Shown: piece by piece, positions 1 to 11,326 of the stretch | How the letters are laid out: each line of letters opens with the position of its first letter | Position numbering within the stretch: the first letter of the stretch is position 1 | Assembly (NCBI RefSeq): GCF_944327175.1 | Contig: NZ_CALVGT010000017.1 | Span: 62,001-126,000 of the forward strand | Length of the DNA: 64,000 nt | Origin: an uncultured Lactobacillus sp. | Lineage (GTDB): Bacteria; Bacillota; Bacilli; Lactobacillales; Lactobacillaceae | Direction: 5' to 3' | The notes under the pieces: generated by a model | What the model was told of the DNA's origin: nothing | What the model saw: only the letters and a program-made list of their open reading frames with translations | Database searches by the model: none | Program-made: the position numbers and the translations under genes

Positions 1-673
1 TGGTCTCCCGGACCGCTTGCCCGACATTAGGGATCATCAGGTTAGGCAGAATTGAGGTGAACAGAGACCCCGGCCCCAGGACAATGGCGTCAGCCCGCAT
101 AATGGCCTCAATCACCGGACTGGGAGCTGCCGGCTCACCATCATCAGCCGTCACCCAAACCCGCTTGATCTGCTTGTGCTGGCTGGTAATTTCTACTTCC
201 CCGCTGCTTTGGCTGCCGTCCATGAATTCCGCGTTCAAGGTCAAAGGCTCGTTAGCAGAAGGATAAATGTGACCATCGACCTCCATCATGGCTGACAGGG
301 TCTGGACGGCGTCAAAAATATTCCCTTGCATCTCGCTTAAGGCCGCGATGATCAAGTTGCCGATGGCGTGGCCGGAGAAAAAGGAGTCCTTTGAATCAAA
401 GCGGTACTGGAAGATCTGCTTTTTCCCCTGTGAGAGGTCGCTCAAAGATACCAGGACATTGCGGATGTCGCCTGGGGGAACGGCATTGATGTAGTTGCGG
501 ATGATCCCGGATGAACCGCCATCGTCAGAGACGGTCACGATCGCTGTAATCTCCGCGTCCTGCTTTTTCAAGGCCTGCAAAATAACCGGCAGGCCGGTCC
601 CCCCGCCGATGACGACCACCCGGGGCCGGCGGCGCTTGATGACGCGGATGATCTTGTTTTTGCCAATAGACAT
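1..673 (-). CDS. yvcK: YvcK/CofD-like gluconeogenesis factor (3' end outside window)
   Basis: The first 224 codons of a YvcK-family protein are visible; the C-terminus lies beyond base 1. The N-terminus carries a basic stretch followed by the nucleotide-sugar binding loop [14 protein letters not shown], then [10 protein letters not shown] and the NVLVSLSD region typical of the CofD/YvcK fold. YvcK proteins bind UDP-sugars and are needed for cell shape and growth on gluconeogenic carbon sources in Bacillus. The ATG at 671-673 is preceded by an AGGA ribosome site and follows the rapZ stop by 9 bases, so rapZ-yvcK (normally followed by whiA) form one operon, as in other Firmicutes. Assignment is by recognisable motifs and synteny. 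Confidence 0.93.
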   Translation of the reverse strand, partial: MSIGKNKIIRVIKRRRPRVVVIGGGTGLPVILQALKKQDAEITAIVTVSDDGGSSGIIRNYINAVPPGDIRNVLVSLSDLSQGKKQIFQYRFDSKDSFFSGHAIGNLIIAALSEMQGNIFDAVQTLSAMMEVDGHIYPSANEPLTLNAEFMDGSQSSGEVEITSQHKQIKRVWVTADDGEPAAPSPVIEAIMRADAIVLGPGSLFTSILPNLMIPNVGQAVRET

Positions 674-682
674 GCTGAATTC

Positions 683-1561
683 CTACTTTCTGAGATAACG
701 GCTAATTTCCCGGTGGGTAATGTCAACCGGATATTTTTCAGACAAGTCGCGCGCCAGCTGCTGGGCAATCGAGACGCTACGGTGCTGACCGCCCGTGCAG
801 CCGATGGCAATCGTCAGTTTTTCCTTGCCTTCGTTGATGTAGCCTGGAATTGCCGTTAACAAGAGGTCCAGCAGCTTGCCATAGAAGACCTTGGTTTCGT
901 CCTTATCCATGACATAGTTGAAGACCCGCTTGTCCAGCCCCGTGAAGGGACGCAGTTCCGAAATGTAGAAGGGATTGGGCAAAAAACGGACATCCATGAC
1001 GATGTCGGCGTCGATCGGCATCCCGTACTTGAAGCCGAAGGACATGACCTCAATCCCGAATTTTGGCTTGTGGAGTGCCCCGAACTTGCTCTGCAGCTTC
1101 TGCTTCAGCTCCTTTGGCGCCATCTTGGAAGTATCCAAAATATAGTTAGACCGGTTTCTCACCGGGGTCAAAAGGCGGCGTTCATCCCGGATCCCGTCTA
1201 AAAGGCGGCCGTTTTCCGCCAAAGGCGGCAGGCGGCGGGTTTCCTTGTAGCGGGCCACCAGGGTGTCGTCAGAAGCCTCCAAAAAGACGATCGTGGCCTG
1301 GGTCTGGCCGCTGTCTTCCAGGGAGTTGATTTCGTCGATCAAGTCCTTATAGAAGGACTTGACTCTAAGGTCGATTACCACGGCAACTTTTTCAAAGTCT
1401 TCCGAGGTGTTCATCAAGTCCCAGAAATTGCCCAGCAATTCCGGGGGCAGGTTGTCGACCACGAAGTAGCCGACGTCTTCCAAGGAGTGGGCGGCGACCG
1501 TCTTACCGGCCCCACTCATCCCCGTCAAAATCAACAGCTGTTTCTTGTGTTTTTCATGCAT
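683..1561 (-). CDS. rapZ: RapZ/YvcJ P-loop nucleotide-binding protein
   Basis: A 292-residue protein of normal family length. The Walker A loop GMSGAGKTVAAHSLED is at about residues 14-29, the DNLPPELL motif follows, and the C-terminal half has the CTGGQHRSV motif with conserved Cys/His/Arg that in RapZ forms the metabolite- or RNA-binding domain. In enterobacteria RapZ is the RNase E adaptor controlling glmS RNAs; in Bacillus YvcJ is a GTPase linked to competence, so the role here is not settled by sequence. The ATG is preceded by AAGGA. It is the first gene of the rapZ-yvcK unit. Confidence 0.95.
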   Translation of the reverse strand: MHEKHKKQLLILTGMSGAGKTVAAHSLEDVGYFVVDNLPPELLGNFWDLMNTSEDFEKVAVVIDLRVKSFYKDLIDEINSLEDSGQTQATIVFLEASDDTLVARYKETRRLPPLAENGRLLDGIRDERRLLTPVRNRSNYILDTSKMAPKELKQKLQSKFGALHKPKFGIEVMSFGFKYGMPIDADIVMDVRFLPNPFYISELRPFTGLDKRVFNYVMDKDETKVFYGKLLDLLLTAIPGYINEGKEKLTIAIGCTGGQHRSVSIAQQLARDLSEKYPVDITHREISRYLRK

Positions 1562-1661
1562 GATTCCTTATTGCTCCCATAAAACGTTAAACTCTATCAT
1601 ACCGGGCGTGCCACGTCTTGGCAATTATTTCGCCCTGCCTGCATTTCTATCCTGTAATCTT

Positions 1662-2720
1662 TTACAAAAAATCCCCTAAACCGTAGACCCTTCTCTCCTT
1701 AAATCCGGTCAAGGTTTCCGCGTGCACCAGGGCACTCAGGACCGCTTCCTCAATTGTCTCGGCGCCGGCTTCAAAGACCGGGTCCAGCTGACTGTCCGGC
1801 AAAAAGCTGAACTCTTCCGCTTTTTTGGCGAAATGATCCACTCTTTGCGCCGTGGAAAAAGCCAGGGCGATGTCGCCGGACCCATCGCCGATATACGATC
1901 CCGTTCTGGCTAAGCCAACCGCGCTGCGGCGGGCCAAGCGGCCCAATTGCCGGCTGGAGAGGGGCAGGTCGGTAGCGATCACCATCACAATCGACCCCTG
2001 GTCTTTTTGGTAGCGGTCATAAAGCTGGTTATTTTCTGCTTTTGCCCGAGCCAAAACGGCATCTTTTAATTCCTGCCCCAAAAGGCGGCCGCCGGCCCGC
2101 AACTTGCCAAAGGCCCCGAAATTGGCGCAAACCAAGCTGGCCACGTGATATTTTTTCCCGGCCAGGGTCAAAAGCCTGGAGGCCGACCCAATGCCGCCCT
2201 TAAAGCCCAAACACCGCATCCCGGTTCCGGCACCGACATTTCCTTCCAGCAGAGGCGGATTCTCTTCCGCTAAAAATAGTGCCGCCAGAGCATTGCTTTC
2301 TTTAACCGGCAGGGATCTGATATCGTTCAAGTCCCCATCGTTACACTCCATCACGACCGGGTTGACTGTCCCAGTTGTCAGGCCTATCTCCGGATTCCGG
2401 TCCAGCATGTAGCGGGTTAGAGCCGTCCAGCAGGTTCCCACGGCCAGAGTGTTGGTCATGAGGATCGGGGTCTCCAAAGTGCCCAGCTCATTAATCTGGA
2501 CCAGGCCGGTCGTTTTGCCGAAGCCATTGATGACCTGGCCGCTGGCCAGCATTTTTTGCTTAAAAATATCACTCCCGGGCAAAATTGCCGTGACGCCGGT
2601 ATTGACTCCACCCTTTCGCAGGGTCACCTGGCCCACCTTAACCCCCGGAACATCGGTAATGTCGTTTTTCTCTCCGGTCTGATAGGCCCGGGGCAAAAAC
2701 AGTTCTCCTTTTAATCCCAT
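1662..2720 (-). CDS. P1 family (DmpA/BapA-like, S58) peptidase
   Basis: A 352-residue member of the DmpA/P1 family of N-terminal-nucleophile aminopeptidases, which hydrolyse peptides starting with D- or beta-amino acids. Recognisable parts are the N-terminal DITDVPGVKVGQVTL strand, GVTAILPG, the GNVGAGTGMRCLGFKGG loop near residue 165, and TDLPLSSRQLGRLARR toward the C-terminus. Relatives mature by self-cleavage before a Ser or Thr; in the matching segment here (VCANFGAFGKL, about residue 200) I see N-F rather than N-S/T, so processing is uncertain. It starts 8 bases after the DppA-like gene stop and probably shares its transcript. No signal peptide is seen. Confidence 0.85.
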   Translation of the reverse strand: MGLKGELFLPRAYQTGEKNDITDVPGVKVGQVTLRKGGVNTGVTAILPGSDIFKQKMLASGQVINGFGKTTGLVQINELGTLETPILMTNTLAVGTCWTALTRYMLDRNPEIGLTTGTVNPVVMECNDGDLNDIRSLPVKESNALAALFLAEENPPLLEGNVGAGTGMRCLGFKGGIGSASRLLTLAGKKYHVASLVCANFGAFGKLRAGGRLLGQELKDAVLARAKAENNQLYDRYQKDQGSIVMVIATDLPLSSRQLGRLARRSAVGLARTGSYIGDGSGDIALAFSTAQRVDHFAKKAEEFSFLPDSQLDPVFEAGAETIEEAVLSALVHAETLTGFKERRVYGLGDFL

Positions 2721-2728
2721 CTTCCACC

Positions 2729-3532
2729 TCAGATTTCCGTCATGAACATCTTCGCGGTCAAAAGCTCCATAATGCTCTTGGCCCGGTAACGGACGACCCG
2801 CTCGCCGGATCTTTCAGCTCCCGGATAAAAAGAAGCGGCTCTGGCCCGGCCAGCGGAAGAAAAGCAGAATTCTAGCAGGTATTCGTCAGCTAAAACTGGC
2901 AGACCACCCGGGCCTGCCAGGGCTTCCTTGATCCCAGTCATGATGCCCGCTGCGACTTCCTCCGGGCTCTTATTGACAGTCGCGCTGCCCACACCTTTTT
3001 TAGTGGCGCAAGTCACGATGCCCGGACAAAATTCTTCCGCCCGCCGGCAGATACCGGCATCCCCGGCCAGGAAAAATGAAGGAACCCCATACTGGGCCGC
3101 GCAGAGGCTGTTGAAAGTAAATTCCGAGGCCAATTCCCCGTTCAGCTTAACCCAGGAATACCAGCCATGTTCCACCGTATGGTCCAGGGGCGTTTCACTG
3201 GAGCCAGCTGGAGAGTGGCTGCCGATATGGATTGCCCCGGCATAGTCAGCGGAAATCCCCGCCATCATTTCTTCCGGGGAAGAGTCCCAGCCCTGGATCA
3301 GTTCCGTGCCCGCCGGCAAGAGGGCCGGGTCCAGGTTGATCCCGTCCTCATGCCCGTCTTTGACAGTGACCGCGTAGCCGGCTTTCTGGCAAGCTTTGAC
3401 CGCGGCCACGGTTTCCCGAGTCATTTCTTTTAGGGCCAGGTCATAGCCCTTCTGGCCGTAATGGGTCTGCTCCCAGCTGGTAACGCCGGTGCAGCCCTCC
3501 ATGTCGCAGGAAATATAAATCTTTTTCTCCAT
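2729..3532 (-). CDS. dppA: M55 family D-aminopeptidase-like metallopeptidase (DppA-like)
   Basis: A 267-residue protein. The opening KIYISCDMEGCTGV provides the DxE pair (Asp10, Glu12) that binds zinc in Bacillus DppA; VKDGHEDG and HIGSHSPAG supply the expected histidines. DppA forms a decamer that cleaves D-Ala-containing dipeptides in the cytoplasm. The ATG has a GGAGG site 9 bases upstream. It is followed immediately by the P1-type peptidase gene, another family that acts on D/beta peptides, suggesting a joint role in salvaging unusual peptides, for example from peptidoglycan. The operon partnership is inference from spacing. Confidence 0.9.
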   Translation of the reverse strand: MEKKIYISCDMEGCTGVTSWEQTHYGQKGYDLALKEMTRETVAAVKACQKAGYAVTVKDGHEDGINLDPALLPAGTELIQGWDSSPEEMMAGISADYAGAIHIGSHSPAGSSETPLDHTVEHGWYSWVKLNGELASEFTFNSLCAAQYGVPSFFLAGDAGICRRAEEFCPGIVTCATKKGVGSATVNKSPEEVAAGIMTGIKEALAGPGGLPVLADEYLLEFCFSSAGRARAASFYPGAERSGERVVRYRAKSIMELLTAKMFMTEI

Positions 3533-3594
3533 TTTGCTTTGCCTCCATGCTTTTGCTTTTTTCTTACACTTTTTTACTGCTTACTTTCATTTTA

Positions 3595-3646
3595 CCATCA
3601 AAAAAACTGCCGACACTTAAACAATCTGTTAAGTATCGGCAGTTTA
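3595..3646 (-). terminator. Rho-independent terminator after the HdeD-like gene
   Basis: The inverted repeat AACTGCCGA-TACTTAA / TTAAGTGTCGGCAGTT (read on the minus strand) lies just after the stop at 3653 and is followed on that strand by a run of T. It separates this gene from the peptidase pair downstream. Confidence 0.85.
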
Positions 3647-3652
3647 AAATGC

Positions 3653-4195
3653 TTAACGGTGCATAAAGGCCAAAGCAATCTCATTGATCCCGAAGATCAC
3701 CAAGTAGATCGCGATCAAGTAGACCACGCTCATCCCCGCGATAACCGGTCTCATCAGCAGCATAACCCCGACAACCAGACCCAGGATGTTCAAGAGCAGG
3801 TTGAAGAAGAAATACCAGCCGGTCTCAAAGAAACGCAGGTGCCAGGCAAAAACAATTCCGATTACCGAGTCGGCGATGAACCAGATGGACACCACGATCG
3901 CGATCGTGTATGCCCCGACCTTGTTGTCCCACAGGAAGAAGATCCCGATCAAAATGTCAAAGATCCCCGATAAAAGGGTCGTCCAAGACGGGCCAAAGAT
4001 GCCGTGAAAGCCGGCATACATGGAAATCCAAGCGATCCCCTGCATGATCGACAAGACGGCCAGAATGATGACCAGGCCCCGCAAGCCCTTGCCAGGGTTG
4101 GCAAAGAGAAAAATGCTCAAAACGACGGAGATGACCCCAGCGATGAAGACGCCCCAGTCAAAGCCGCGTTTTTCGTTAAAGCCGGAATCAAACAT
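3653..4195 (-). CDS. HdeD family (DUF308) membrane protein
   Basis: About 180 residues with six predicted hydrophobic segments arranged as three repeated helix pairs (for example VFIAGVISVVLSIFLF, LVIILAVLSIMQGIAW, FDILIGIFFLW, TIAIVVSIWFIADSVIG). This is the DUF308/HdeD pattern; HdeD in E. coli is an acid-stress membrane protein but the molecular role is unknown. I chose the ATG at 4195 (MFDSGFNEKRG) because an AAAGG site lies 9 bases upstream; an in-frame ATG three codons earlier sits directly against that site. It is a single-gene unit with its own terminator. Confidence 0.85.
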   Translation of the reverse strand: MFDSGFNEKRGFDWGVFIAGVISVVLSIFLFANPGKGLRGLVIILAVLSIMQGIAWISMYAGFHGIFGPSWTTLLSGIFDILIGIFFLWDNKVGAYTIAIVVSIWFIADSVIGIVFAWHLRFFETGWYFFFNLLLNILGLVVGVMLLMRPVIAGMSVVYLIAIYLVIFGINEIALAFMHR

Positions 4196-4290
4196 AAGAA
4201 TCATCCTTTCACACTAACGTAAAAATTCTGACAATTATTTGTCTTCCGCTTTCATTTTACAATATTTTGCTAAAAAGGTTTAGAGCGTGA

Positions 4291-7149
4291 TTAAGATTCC
4301 TTTTCTTTATTTGCAAGACTGTTTTCAGTCAAAGCCTTGTCCCGGTCCAAAACTGGCTTGAGATACCTGCCAGTCCAGGATTCCGGGCAGTCCGCCACTT
4401 CTTCCGGCGTCCCCGTGCAGACCACCTGGCCGCCCCGCTCGCCCCCGTCAGGCCCCAAGTCAATCAGCCAATCAGCAGTCTTGATCACATCCAGGTTGTG
4501 TTCGATCACCAAAACTGTATTGCCCTGGTCCACCAGGCGCTGGAGGACTTCCAAAAGTCGCTTGATATCATCAGTATGCAGACCCGTGGTTGGTTCATCC
4601 AGGATGTAGAAGTTCTTCCCCGTCGACAATTTCTGCAGTTCACTGGCCAGTTTCATCCGCTGGGCTTCCCCGCCGGACAAAGTAGTGGCCGGCTGGCCCA
4701 GTTTGACATAACCCAGACCAACGTCGACGATAGTCTGCAGCTTGCGGTGAATTTTAGGAATATTGACGAAGAAGTCGCAGGCTTCACTGATGGTCATTTC
4801 CAGGACTTGGGCGATATTCTTTTCCCGGTAGGTCACTTCTAGGGTTTCAGAATTATAGCGCTGGCCGTGGCAGACTTCACAAGGGACGTAGACGTCCGGC
4901 AGGAAGTTCATTTCGATCTTGAGGATCCCGTCCCCGTGGCAGGTTTCACAGCGCCCGCCCTTGACGTTGAAGGAGAAGCGGGCCTTGGTGTAGCCCCGCA
5001 TCTTGGCTTCATTGGTCTGGGCAAAAAGAGTCCGGATATCGTCAAAGACGCTGGTGTAGGTCGCCGGGTTACTCCGCGGGGTCCGGCCGATCGGGCTTTG
5101 GTCGATATCGATTACCTTCTCGATATTCTTCCAGCCGGTCAGCTTGTCATACTTGCCTGGCTTGGCAGAATTATGGTTGAGTTTCTGGGCCAGGACCCGC
5201 TTTAAGATCTGGTTGACAAGGGTGGATTTCCCGGACCCGGAAACCCCGGTCACGACCACGAATTCGCTCAAAGGGAATTCAACAGTAATGTTCTTTAGGT
5301 TGTTTTCCGCTGCTCCAGTCAATTTCAGCTTCTTGCCGCTGCCCTTGCGCCGCTTCAATGGTACCGGGATAAACTTTTCTCCCCGCAGGTACTGGCCGGT
5401 CAAGGACTGAGGGTTGGCCATGACTTCTTCGGGAGTTCCGGCAGCCATAACTTCCCCGCCCTGGCTGCCGGCACCTGGCCCCATATCGATCAAGTAGTCG
5501 GCTGCCCGCATGGTTTCATCGTCGTGTTCAACGACGATCAAGGAGTTTCCCAAGTCCCGCATCCGCTTCAAAGACGCGATCAAGCGGTCATTGTCCCGCT
5601 GGTGCAAACCAATAGACGGTTCATCTAGGACATACATGACCCCGGACAGGTTGGAACCGATCTGGGTGGCCAGGCGGATCCGCTGGGCTTCCCCGCCGGA
5701 TAAAGTCCCGGCTGATCTGGACAGGGTCAAGTAGTCCAGGCCAACGCTGACCAGGAAGCTCAAGCGGTCGCAGACTTCTTTTAGGATTGGCTTGGCAATG
5801 GCAGCTTCCTGCTCGCTTAAGTCAACTTCCTTGAAAAAGTCCAGGCCATCCTTGATTGACAAGTCGCTGGCCTCGGCCAGGTTCTTGCCATTGACCTTGA
5901 CGGCCAGGGCCTTTTCATTGAGCCGCTTGCCGTGGCAGACCTCACAAGGCAATTCAGTCATGTACTTGCCCATGACTTCCTGCATGAACTTGGACATTGG
6001 TTTGGCGTAGCGGCGGTCGACATTGTTGATCACCCCTTCAAACGGCTGCTTGGTGTCGTTGACCCCGAAGTCCCCTTCCAAGTGGAAGTGAATTTCCTTG
6101 TCTGACCCATTCAAAATGATGTCTCTTTGCCGCTTAGTCAGCTTTTTAAAAGGCTTGTCCATCGGGATCTTTAAGGCTTCACAGGCTTGCTCCAACATCC
6201 CCATGTAGTATTTTGACCCTGCCCAAGGAGCCAGGGCACCTTCTGCCAGGCTCTTGTCCTTATCTGGAACAACCAGGTCCGGGTCAACCGCCAGCTTCAT
6301 CCCCAAGCCGTCACAGGCCGGGCAGGCCCCGAAAGGTGCGTTGAAGGAAAAGAGGCGGGGCTCCATTTCCCCGACTGTGAAGCCGCAAAGAGGACAGGCG
6401 TAGTATTCAGAGAAACTGAGCTTCTCGCCCCCGATCACATCAACGTCCATGTAGCCTTCAGACAGACGCAGGGCCGCTTCAGCTGAGTCAAAGAGGCGGG
6501 ACCGGATCCCGTCTTTGATGACCAGACGGTCGACCACGATTTCAATGTCGTGGCGCTTGTTTTTCTCTAAAGCAAATTCCTCACTGGCGTCGTGAAGCTC
6601 GCCGTCAACGATCACCCGGACATAGCCGGCCCGGCGGATTCTGGCGAAAACCTCCTTGTGCTCGCCCCGCTTGCCCCGGATAACCGGGGACAAAAGCTGG
6701 ATTTTGCTTCTTTCCGGCAAATCCAGGATCCGGGTCACCATCTGGTCCACCGACTGCCGCTGGATCAAGGTTCCGTCGTTTGGACAGTAAGGATGGCCGA
6801 CTCTGGCCCAAAGCAGGCGGAGGTAGTCGTTAATTTCAGTAACCGTGCCAACCGTTGAGCGGGGGTTGTGGGAGGTCGTCTTCTGGTCAATGGAAATAGC
6901 CGGATTGAGGCCGTCGATTGAGTCAACGTCTGCCTTATCCATCTGGCCCAAAAACTGTCGGGCATAGCTGGACAGGGATTCGACGTAGCGGCGCCGGCCT
7001 TCAGCGTACAGGGTGTCAAAAGCCAGTGAGCTCTTGCCAGAGCCGGACAGGCCGGTAATGACAACCAGCTGGTCTTTGGGAATGGTTACGTCGATGTCTT
7101 TTAAATTGTGCTCACGGGCACCGCGGATGACGATTTTTCTATCTGCCAT
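4291..7149 (-). CDS. uvrA: Excinuclease ABC subunit A (UvrA)
   Basis: A full-length 952-residue UvrA, the DNA-damage-sensing ATPase of nucleotide excision repair. Two ABC modules are complete: Walker A loops [10 protein letters not shown] (about residue 34) and [10 protein letters not shown] (about 640), and two LSGGEAQR signatures. The zinc modules CPLC...CPAC, CEVC and CETC...CEVC are present. The start overlaps the end of uvrB by 11 bases, so translation is coupled and the pair is expressed as uvrB-uvrA from the promoter upstream of uvrB. Confidence 0.98.
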   Translation of the reverse strand: MADRKIVIRGAREHNLKDIDVTIPKDQLVVITGLSGSGKSSLAFDTLYAEGRRRYVESLSSYARQFLGQMDKADVDSIDGLNPAISIDQKTTSHNPRSTVGTVTEINDYLRLLWARVGHPYCPNDGTLIQRQSVDQMVTRILDLPERSKIQLLSPVIRGKRGEHKEVFARIRRAGYVRVIVDGELHDASEEFALEKNKRHDIEIVVDRLVIKDGIRSRLFDSAEAALRLSEGYMDVDVIGGEKLSFSEYYACPLCGFTVGEMEPRLFSFNAPFGACPACDGLGMKLAVDPDLVVPDKDKSLAEGALAPWAGSKYYMGMLEQACEALKIPMDKPFKKLTKRQRDIILNGSDKEIHFHLEGDFGVNDTKQPFEGVINNVDRRYAKPMSKFMQEVMGKYMTELPCEVCHGKRLNEKALAVKVNGKNLAEASDLSIKDGLDFFKEVDLSEQEAAIAKPILKEVCDRLSFLVSVGLDYLTLSRSAGTLSGGEAQRIRLATQIGSNLSGVMYVLDEPSIGLHQRDNDRLIASLKRMRDLGNSLIVVEHDDETMRAADYLIDMGPGAGSQGGEVMAAGTPEEVMANPQSLTGQYLRGEKFIPVPLKRRKGSGKKLKLTGAAENNLKNITVEFPLSEFVVVTGVSGSGKSTLVNQILKRVLAQKLNHNSAKPGKYDKLTGWKNIEKVIDIDQSPIGRTPRSNPATYTSVFDDIRTLFAQTNEAKMRGYTKARFSFNVKGGRCETCHGDGILKIEMNFLPDVYVPCEVCHGQRYNSETLEVTYREKNIAQVLEMTISEACDFFVNIPKIHRKLQTIVDVGLGYVKLGQPATTLSGGEAQRMKLASELQKLSTGKNFYILDEPTTGLHTDDIKRLLEVLQRLVDQGNTVLVIEHNLDVIKTADWLIDLGPDGGERGGQVVCTGTPEEVADCPESWTGRYLKPVLDRDKALTENSLANKEKES

Positions 7150-9181
7150 TGAAGTCTTTGCCTTTCTTCTTAATCGGTTTTCTTACTGAGCCTTCTAACT
7201 CGATAATCGCGTCGCGGAGGTTAGCCGCGCTTTCAAAGTCCAAGCGCTTAGCCGCCTCTTGCATCTGCTCTTTCAAATTGGCGATCATCTGTTTCTTCTG
7301 CTTGACCGTCAGCTCGTCAAAATTGAGGTCGGCAAAGGAGTCTGATTTTTCGGCTTCCTTGTCGGCTTTGACCACGGAAATCATGTCCCGGACTGGCTTG
7401 ATGATGGTCTTTGGCACGATCCCATGCTCTTCATTGTATTTCATCTGGATGGCCCGGCGGCGGTTCGTTTCATCAATCGCCTGCTTCATGGAATCGGTGA
7501 TCCGGTCAGCATACATAATAACTTCACCGCTAGCGTTCCGGGCCGCCCGACCCATGGTCTGGATCAGCGGCCGGTAGGCCCGCAGGAAGCCTTCCTTATC
7601 CGCGTCCAGAATGGCCACCAGGGAAACTTCCGGCACGTCGATCCCTTCCCTAAGCAGGTTGATCCCGATCAAAACGTCAAACTTGCCCAGGCGGAGGTCC
7701 CGGATGATCTGCATTCTTTCCAAAGTCTTGATGTCTGAGTGCAGGTAGCGGACCTTGATGCCCAGGTCTTTCAAGTAGTCGGTCAAGTCTTCAGCCATCT
7801 TCTTGGTCAAAGTAGTGACAAAAACCCGTTCCTTTCTTTCAATCCGCAGGTTGATTTCAGCAACCAGGTCGTCAATCTGCCCTTCAATTGGCCGGACCTC
7901 GATTTTCGGATCCAAAAGGCCGGTCGGCCGGATGACCTGTTCCACGATCCGGCTGGTCCGGTTTAATTCATAGTCACCCGGGGTGGCGGACACATACATG
8001 ATCTGGTTGACATGCTGCTCAAATTCTTCCAGCTTCAAAGGCCGGTTGTCCAAGGCTGATGGCAGGCGGAAGCCATAGTCAATCAAGGTCTGCTTTCTGT
8101 TTCTGTCCCCGTTGTACATGGCCCGGATTTCCGGCATGGTGGCATGGGATTCGTCGATTAAAATCAGGGAATCCTTGGGGAAGAAGTCCAAAAGGGTGTA
8201 TGGCGGCTCACCGGCTTTGCGGTTTTCCATCTGCCGGGAATAGTTTTCAATCCCGTTGGTATAGCCGACTTCTCTCAGCATTTCCAAGTCGTAGGTGGTC
8301 CGCTGCTTGATTCTTTCTGCCTCCAGCAGCTTGCCTTCTTTTTCAAACTTCTTGACCTGGTCGTCCATCTCAGCCTTGATCCGGTCGATAGCGCCGGCCA
8401 GCTGGTCTTCGTTGGTCATGAAGTGGGTGGCCGGGAAAAGGGAAATGCTGTCTCTGACCCCGTGCACTTCCCCGGTTAAGGGGTCAACTTCAACAATCCG
8501 GTCGACTTCATCGCCAAAAAATTCAATCCGGTAGGCCCGGTCTGAGTAGCCGGCCGGGAAAACTTCCACGACGTCGCCCCGGACCCGGAAGCGGCCCCGC
8601 TGGAAGTCGATGTCGTTTCTGTCGTACTGGATGTTGACCAGGTCTCTGAGCAGGGTGTTTCTTTCGTATTCCTGGCCGGTATAGACATTTAACACGCTGG
8701 CCGCGTACTCTCTTGGGTCACCCAAGCCATAGATGCAGGAAACAGAAGCCACCACGATAACGTCATTTCTGGACATCAAGGCGCTGGTGGCGGCGTGCCG
8801 CAGCTGGTCGATTTCGTCGTTGATCGAGGCGTCTTTTTCAATATAAGTGTCCGACTGGGGCACGTAGGCTTCCGGCTGGTAGTAGTCATAGTAGGAAACG
8901 AAGTATTCCACGGCGTTGTTCGGAAAAAATTCCTTAAATTCATTGTAGAGCTGGCCAACCAGGGTCTTGTTGTGGGTAATGACCAGGGTCGGCTTGTTCA
9001 TTTTGGCAATTACATTGGCCATGGTATAGGTCTTACCCGTCCCCGTTGCCCCCTTGAGGATCTGCTCTTTATCGCCGGCCTGAAAACCGGCCGTCAGCTG
9101 GTCGATGGCCTGCTGCTGGTCGCCGGCAGGCTTATATGGTGAGACGAGTTCAAATTTGTTATTGTCTTGCCGCTTGATCAC
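7139..9181 (-). CDS. uvrB: Excinuclease ABC subunit B (UvrB)
   Basis: A 680-residue UvrB helicase. [14 protein letters not shown] is the Walker A motif near residue 41, [12 protein letters not shown] is the beta-hairpin that probes DNA damage, [11 protein letters not shown] is the DEAD-like motif, and a UVR domain ([20 protein letters not shown]) closes the protein for UvrC contact. The start is GTG, preceded by AAGGGGGA. It leads the uvrBA operon; the upstream promoter has a LexA-like box in its spacer, in line with SOS control known for uvrBA in Bacillus. Confidence 0.98.
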   Translation of the reverse strand: MIKRQDNNKFELVSPYKPAGDQQQAIDQLTAGFQAGDKEQILKGATGTGKTYTMANVIAKMNKPTLVITHNKTLVGQLYNEFKEFFPNNAVEYFVSYYDYYQPEAYVPQSDTYIEKDASINDEIDQLRHAATSALMSRNDVIVVASVSCIYGLGDPREYAASVLNVYTGQEYERNTLLRDLVNIQYDRNDIDFQRGRFRVRGDVVEVFPAGYSDRAYRIEFFGDEVDRIVEVDPLTGEVHGVRDSISLFPATHFMTNEDQLAGAIDRIKAEMDDQVKKFEKEGKLLEAERIKQRTTYDLEMLREVGYTNGIENYSRQMENRKAGEPPYTLLDFFPKDSLILIDESHATMPEIRAMYNGDRNRKQTLIDYGFRLPSALDNRPLKLEEFEQHVNQIMYVSATPGDYELNRTSRIVEQVIRPTGLLDPKIEVRPIEGQIDDLVAEINLRIERKERVFVTTLTKKMAEDLTDYLKDLGIKVRYLHSDIKTLERMQIIRDLRLGKFDVLIGINLLREGIDVPEVSLVAILDADKEGFLRAYRPLIQTMGRAARNASGEVIMYADRITDSMKQAIDETNRRRAIQMKYNEEHGIVPKTIIKPVRDMISVVKADKEAEKSDSFADLNFDELTVKQKKQMIANLKEQMQEAAKRLDFESAANLRDAIIELEGSVRKPIKKKGKDFNGR

Positions 9182-9220
9182 GGTTCTTCCCCCTTAACTT
9201 GCAATAATCAATCGTATTCT

Positions 9221-9250
9221 ATTTTACTACCCGAACATAGATTCTAACAA
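9221..9250 (-). promoter_or_regulatory. uvrBA promoter with a LexA-like box in the spacer
   Basis: On the minus strand TTGTTA (9245-9250) and TAAAAT (9221-9226) are spaced by 18 bases. Inside the spacer, 9233-9244 reads GAAC-ATAG-ATTC on the plus strand, one base away from the Gram-positive LexA/DinR half-site pair GAAC-N4-GTTC. The position would block RNA polymerase, as expected for SOS repression. The match is imperfect, so LexA binding is inference. Confidence 0.6.
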
Positions 9251-9261
9251 TATTTTGCTCA

Positions 9262-9295
9262 AAGAAAAAGCAGCAGACCACTTGTCTGCTGCTTT
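9262..9295 (-). terminator. Terminator after trxB
   Basis: A 12-bp perfect stem (AAAGCAGCAGAC / GTCTGCTGCTTT, 5-base loop) sits 7 bases past the trxB stop and continues into T-rich sequence on the minus strand. Confidence 0.9.
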
Positions 9296-9301
9296 TAATA
9301 T

Positions 9302-10234
9302 CTATTTCAAAAATCCCTTGGCTTGCAGGTAGTTGTAAGCTTCCTGCCCGGCCACGCTGCCTTCGCCCACGGCGGTCGTGACCTGGCGCAGGTCCTTTGG
9401 CCGCACGTCGCCGGCCGCGAAGATCCCTTCCTGCCGGGTCCGCATCAATTCGTCAGTCGGAATCCAGCCGTTTTCATCCAAGATGTCCAGGCCTTCCAGG
9501 GCCTTAGTCACTGGCAAAACGCCAACGTAAATGAAGACGCCCTTAGTGGCAAATTCCTTTTCTTCCCCGCTGACCTTGTCCTTGTAGCGGATCCCGCTGA
9601 CCTTGCCGTCTTCGCCGACGATTTCTTCAGTCAAGGCGTTCCAGACGAACTTAATCTTCGGGTGCTTGAAGGCCTTCTCCTGCAGTTCCGGCTTGGCCCG
9701 CAGCTGGTCTCTTCTGTGAACGACCGTGACTGACTTGGCAGACTGGGCCAGGTAGAGCCCTTCCTGGATGGCTGAGTCGCCCCCGCCAATCACAGTCACG
9801 TCTTCATCTCTGAAGAAGGCTGCATCGCAGACGGCGCAGTAAGAAACACCATGGCCGGAATAAGTTTCCTCACCCGGCACGTTCAAGTGCTTGTGCTCAG
9901 ATCCTGTCGCGATGATTACGGCTGGAGCCAGGTATTCCTCGCTGTCGGTAATCACCCGCTTGTAGTCACCTTCCAGCTTAACGGCCTGGACATCGCCATA
10001 TTCATAGCTGGCCCCGGCATTTTGCACGGTCTGGTACATCTTTTCACCCAGTTCCGGCCCCTGGACTTCCACAAAGCCCGGGTAATTGTCGATGTCGGCA
10101 GTATTGTTCATCTGCCCTCCGTAAATCCCCCGGTCTAAGAGGACCGTCTTCAGGTTGGCCCGGGCCGCGTAAACTGCCGCCGTCATCCCGGCTGGACCGG
10201 CACCAATGATTACTACGTCAACTTCTTTGGTCAT
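9302..10234 (-). CDS. trxB: Thioredoxin-disulfide reductase
   Basis: A 310-residue low-molecular-weight TrxB: FAD-binding IIGAGPAGMTAAVYAAR at the N-terminus, redox-active CAVCD at about residue 137, NADPH-binding VIGGGDSAIQEG, and the C-terminal FAAGDVRPKDLRQVTTA FAD motif. It reduces thioredoxin with NADPH and supports thiol homeostasis in a catalase-free organism. AAGGAGG precedes the ATG. It sits between gpsA upstream and uvrB downstream, and ends in a strong terminator; the 70-base gap to gpsA contains no clear terminator. Confidence 0.97.
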   Translation of the reverse strand: MTKEVDVVIIGAGPAGMTAAVYAARANLKTVLLDRGIYGGQMNNTADIDNYPGFVEVQGPELGEKMYQTVQNAGASYEYGDVQAVKLEGDYKRVITDSEEYLAPAVIIATGSEHKHLNVPGEETYSGHGVSYCAVCDAAFFRDEDVTVIGGGDSAIQEGLYLAQSAKSVTVVHRRDQLRAKPELQEKAFKHPKIKFVWNALTEEIVGEDGKVSGIRYKDKVSGEEKEFATKGVFIYVGVLPVTKALEGLDILDENGWIPTDELMRTRQEGIFAAGDVRPKDLRQVTTAVGEGSVAGQEAYNYLQAKGFLK

Positions 10235-10304
10235 AAACAGCCTCCTTGTTACTTACTTTTTATAAGTAATATGATACAGGATTTTGCAAAGATTGCAAGT
10301 CTTT

Positions 10305-11321
<1,017 letters not shown>

Positions 11322-11326
11322 TTTTT

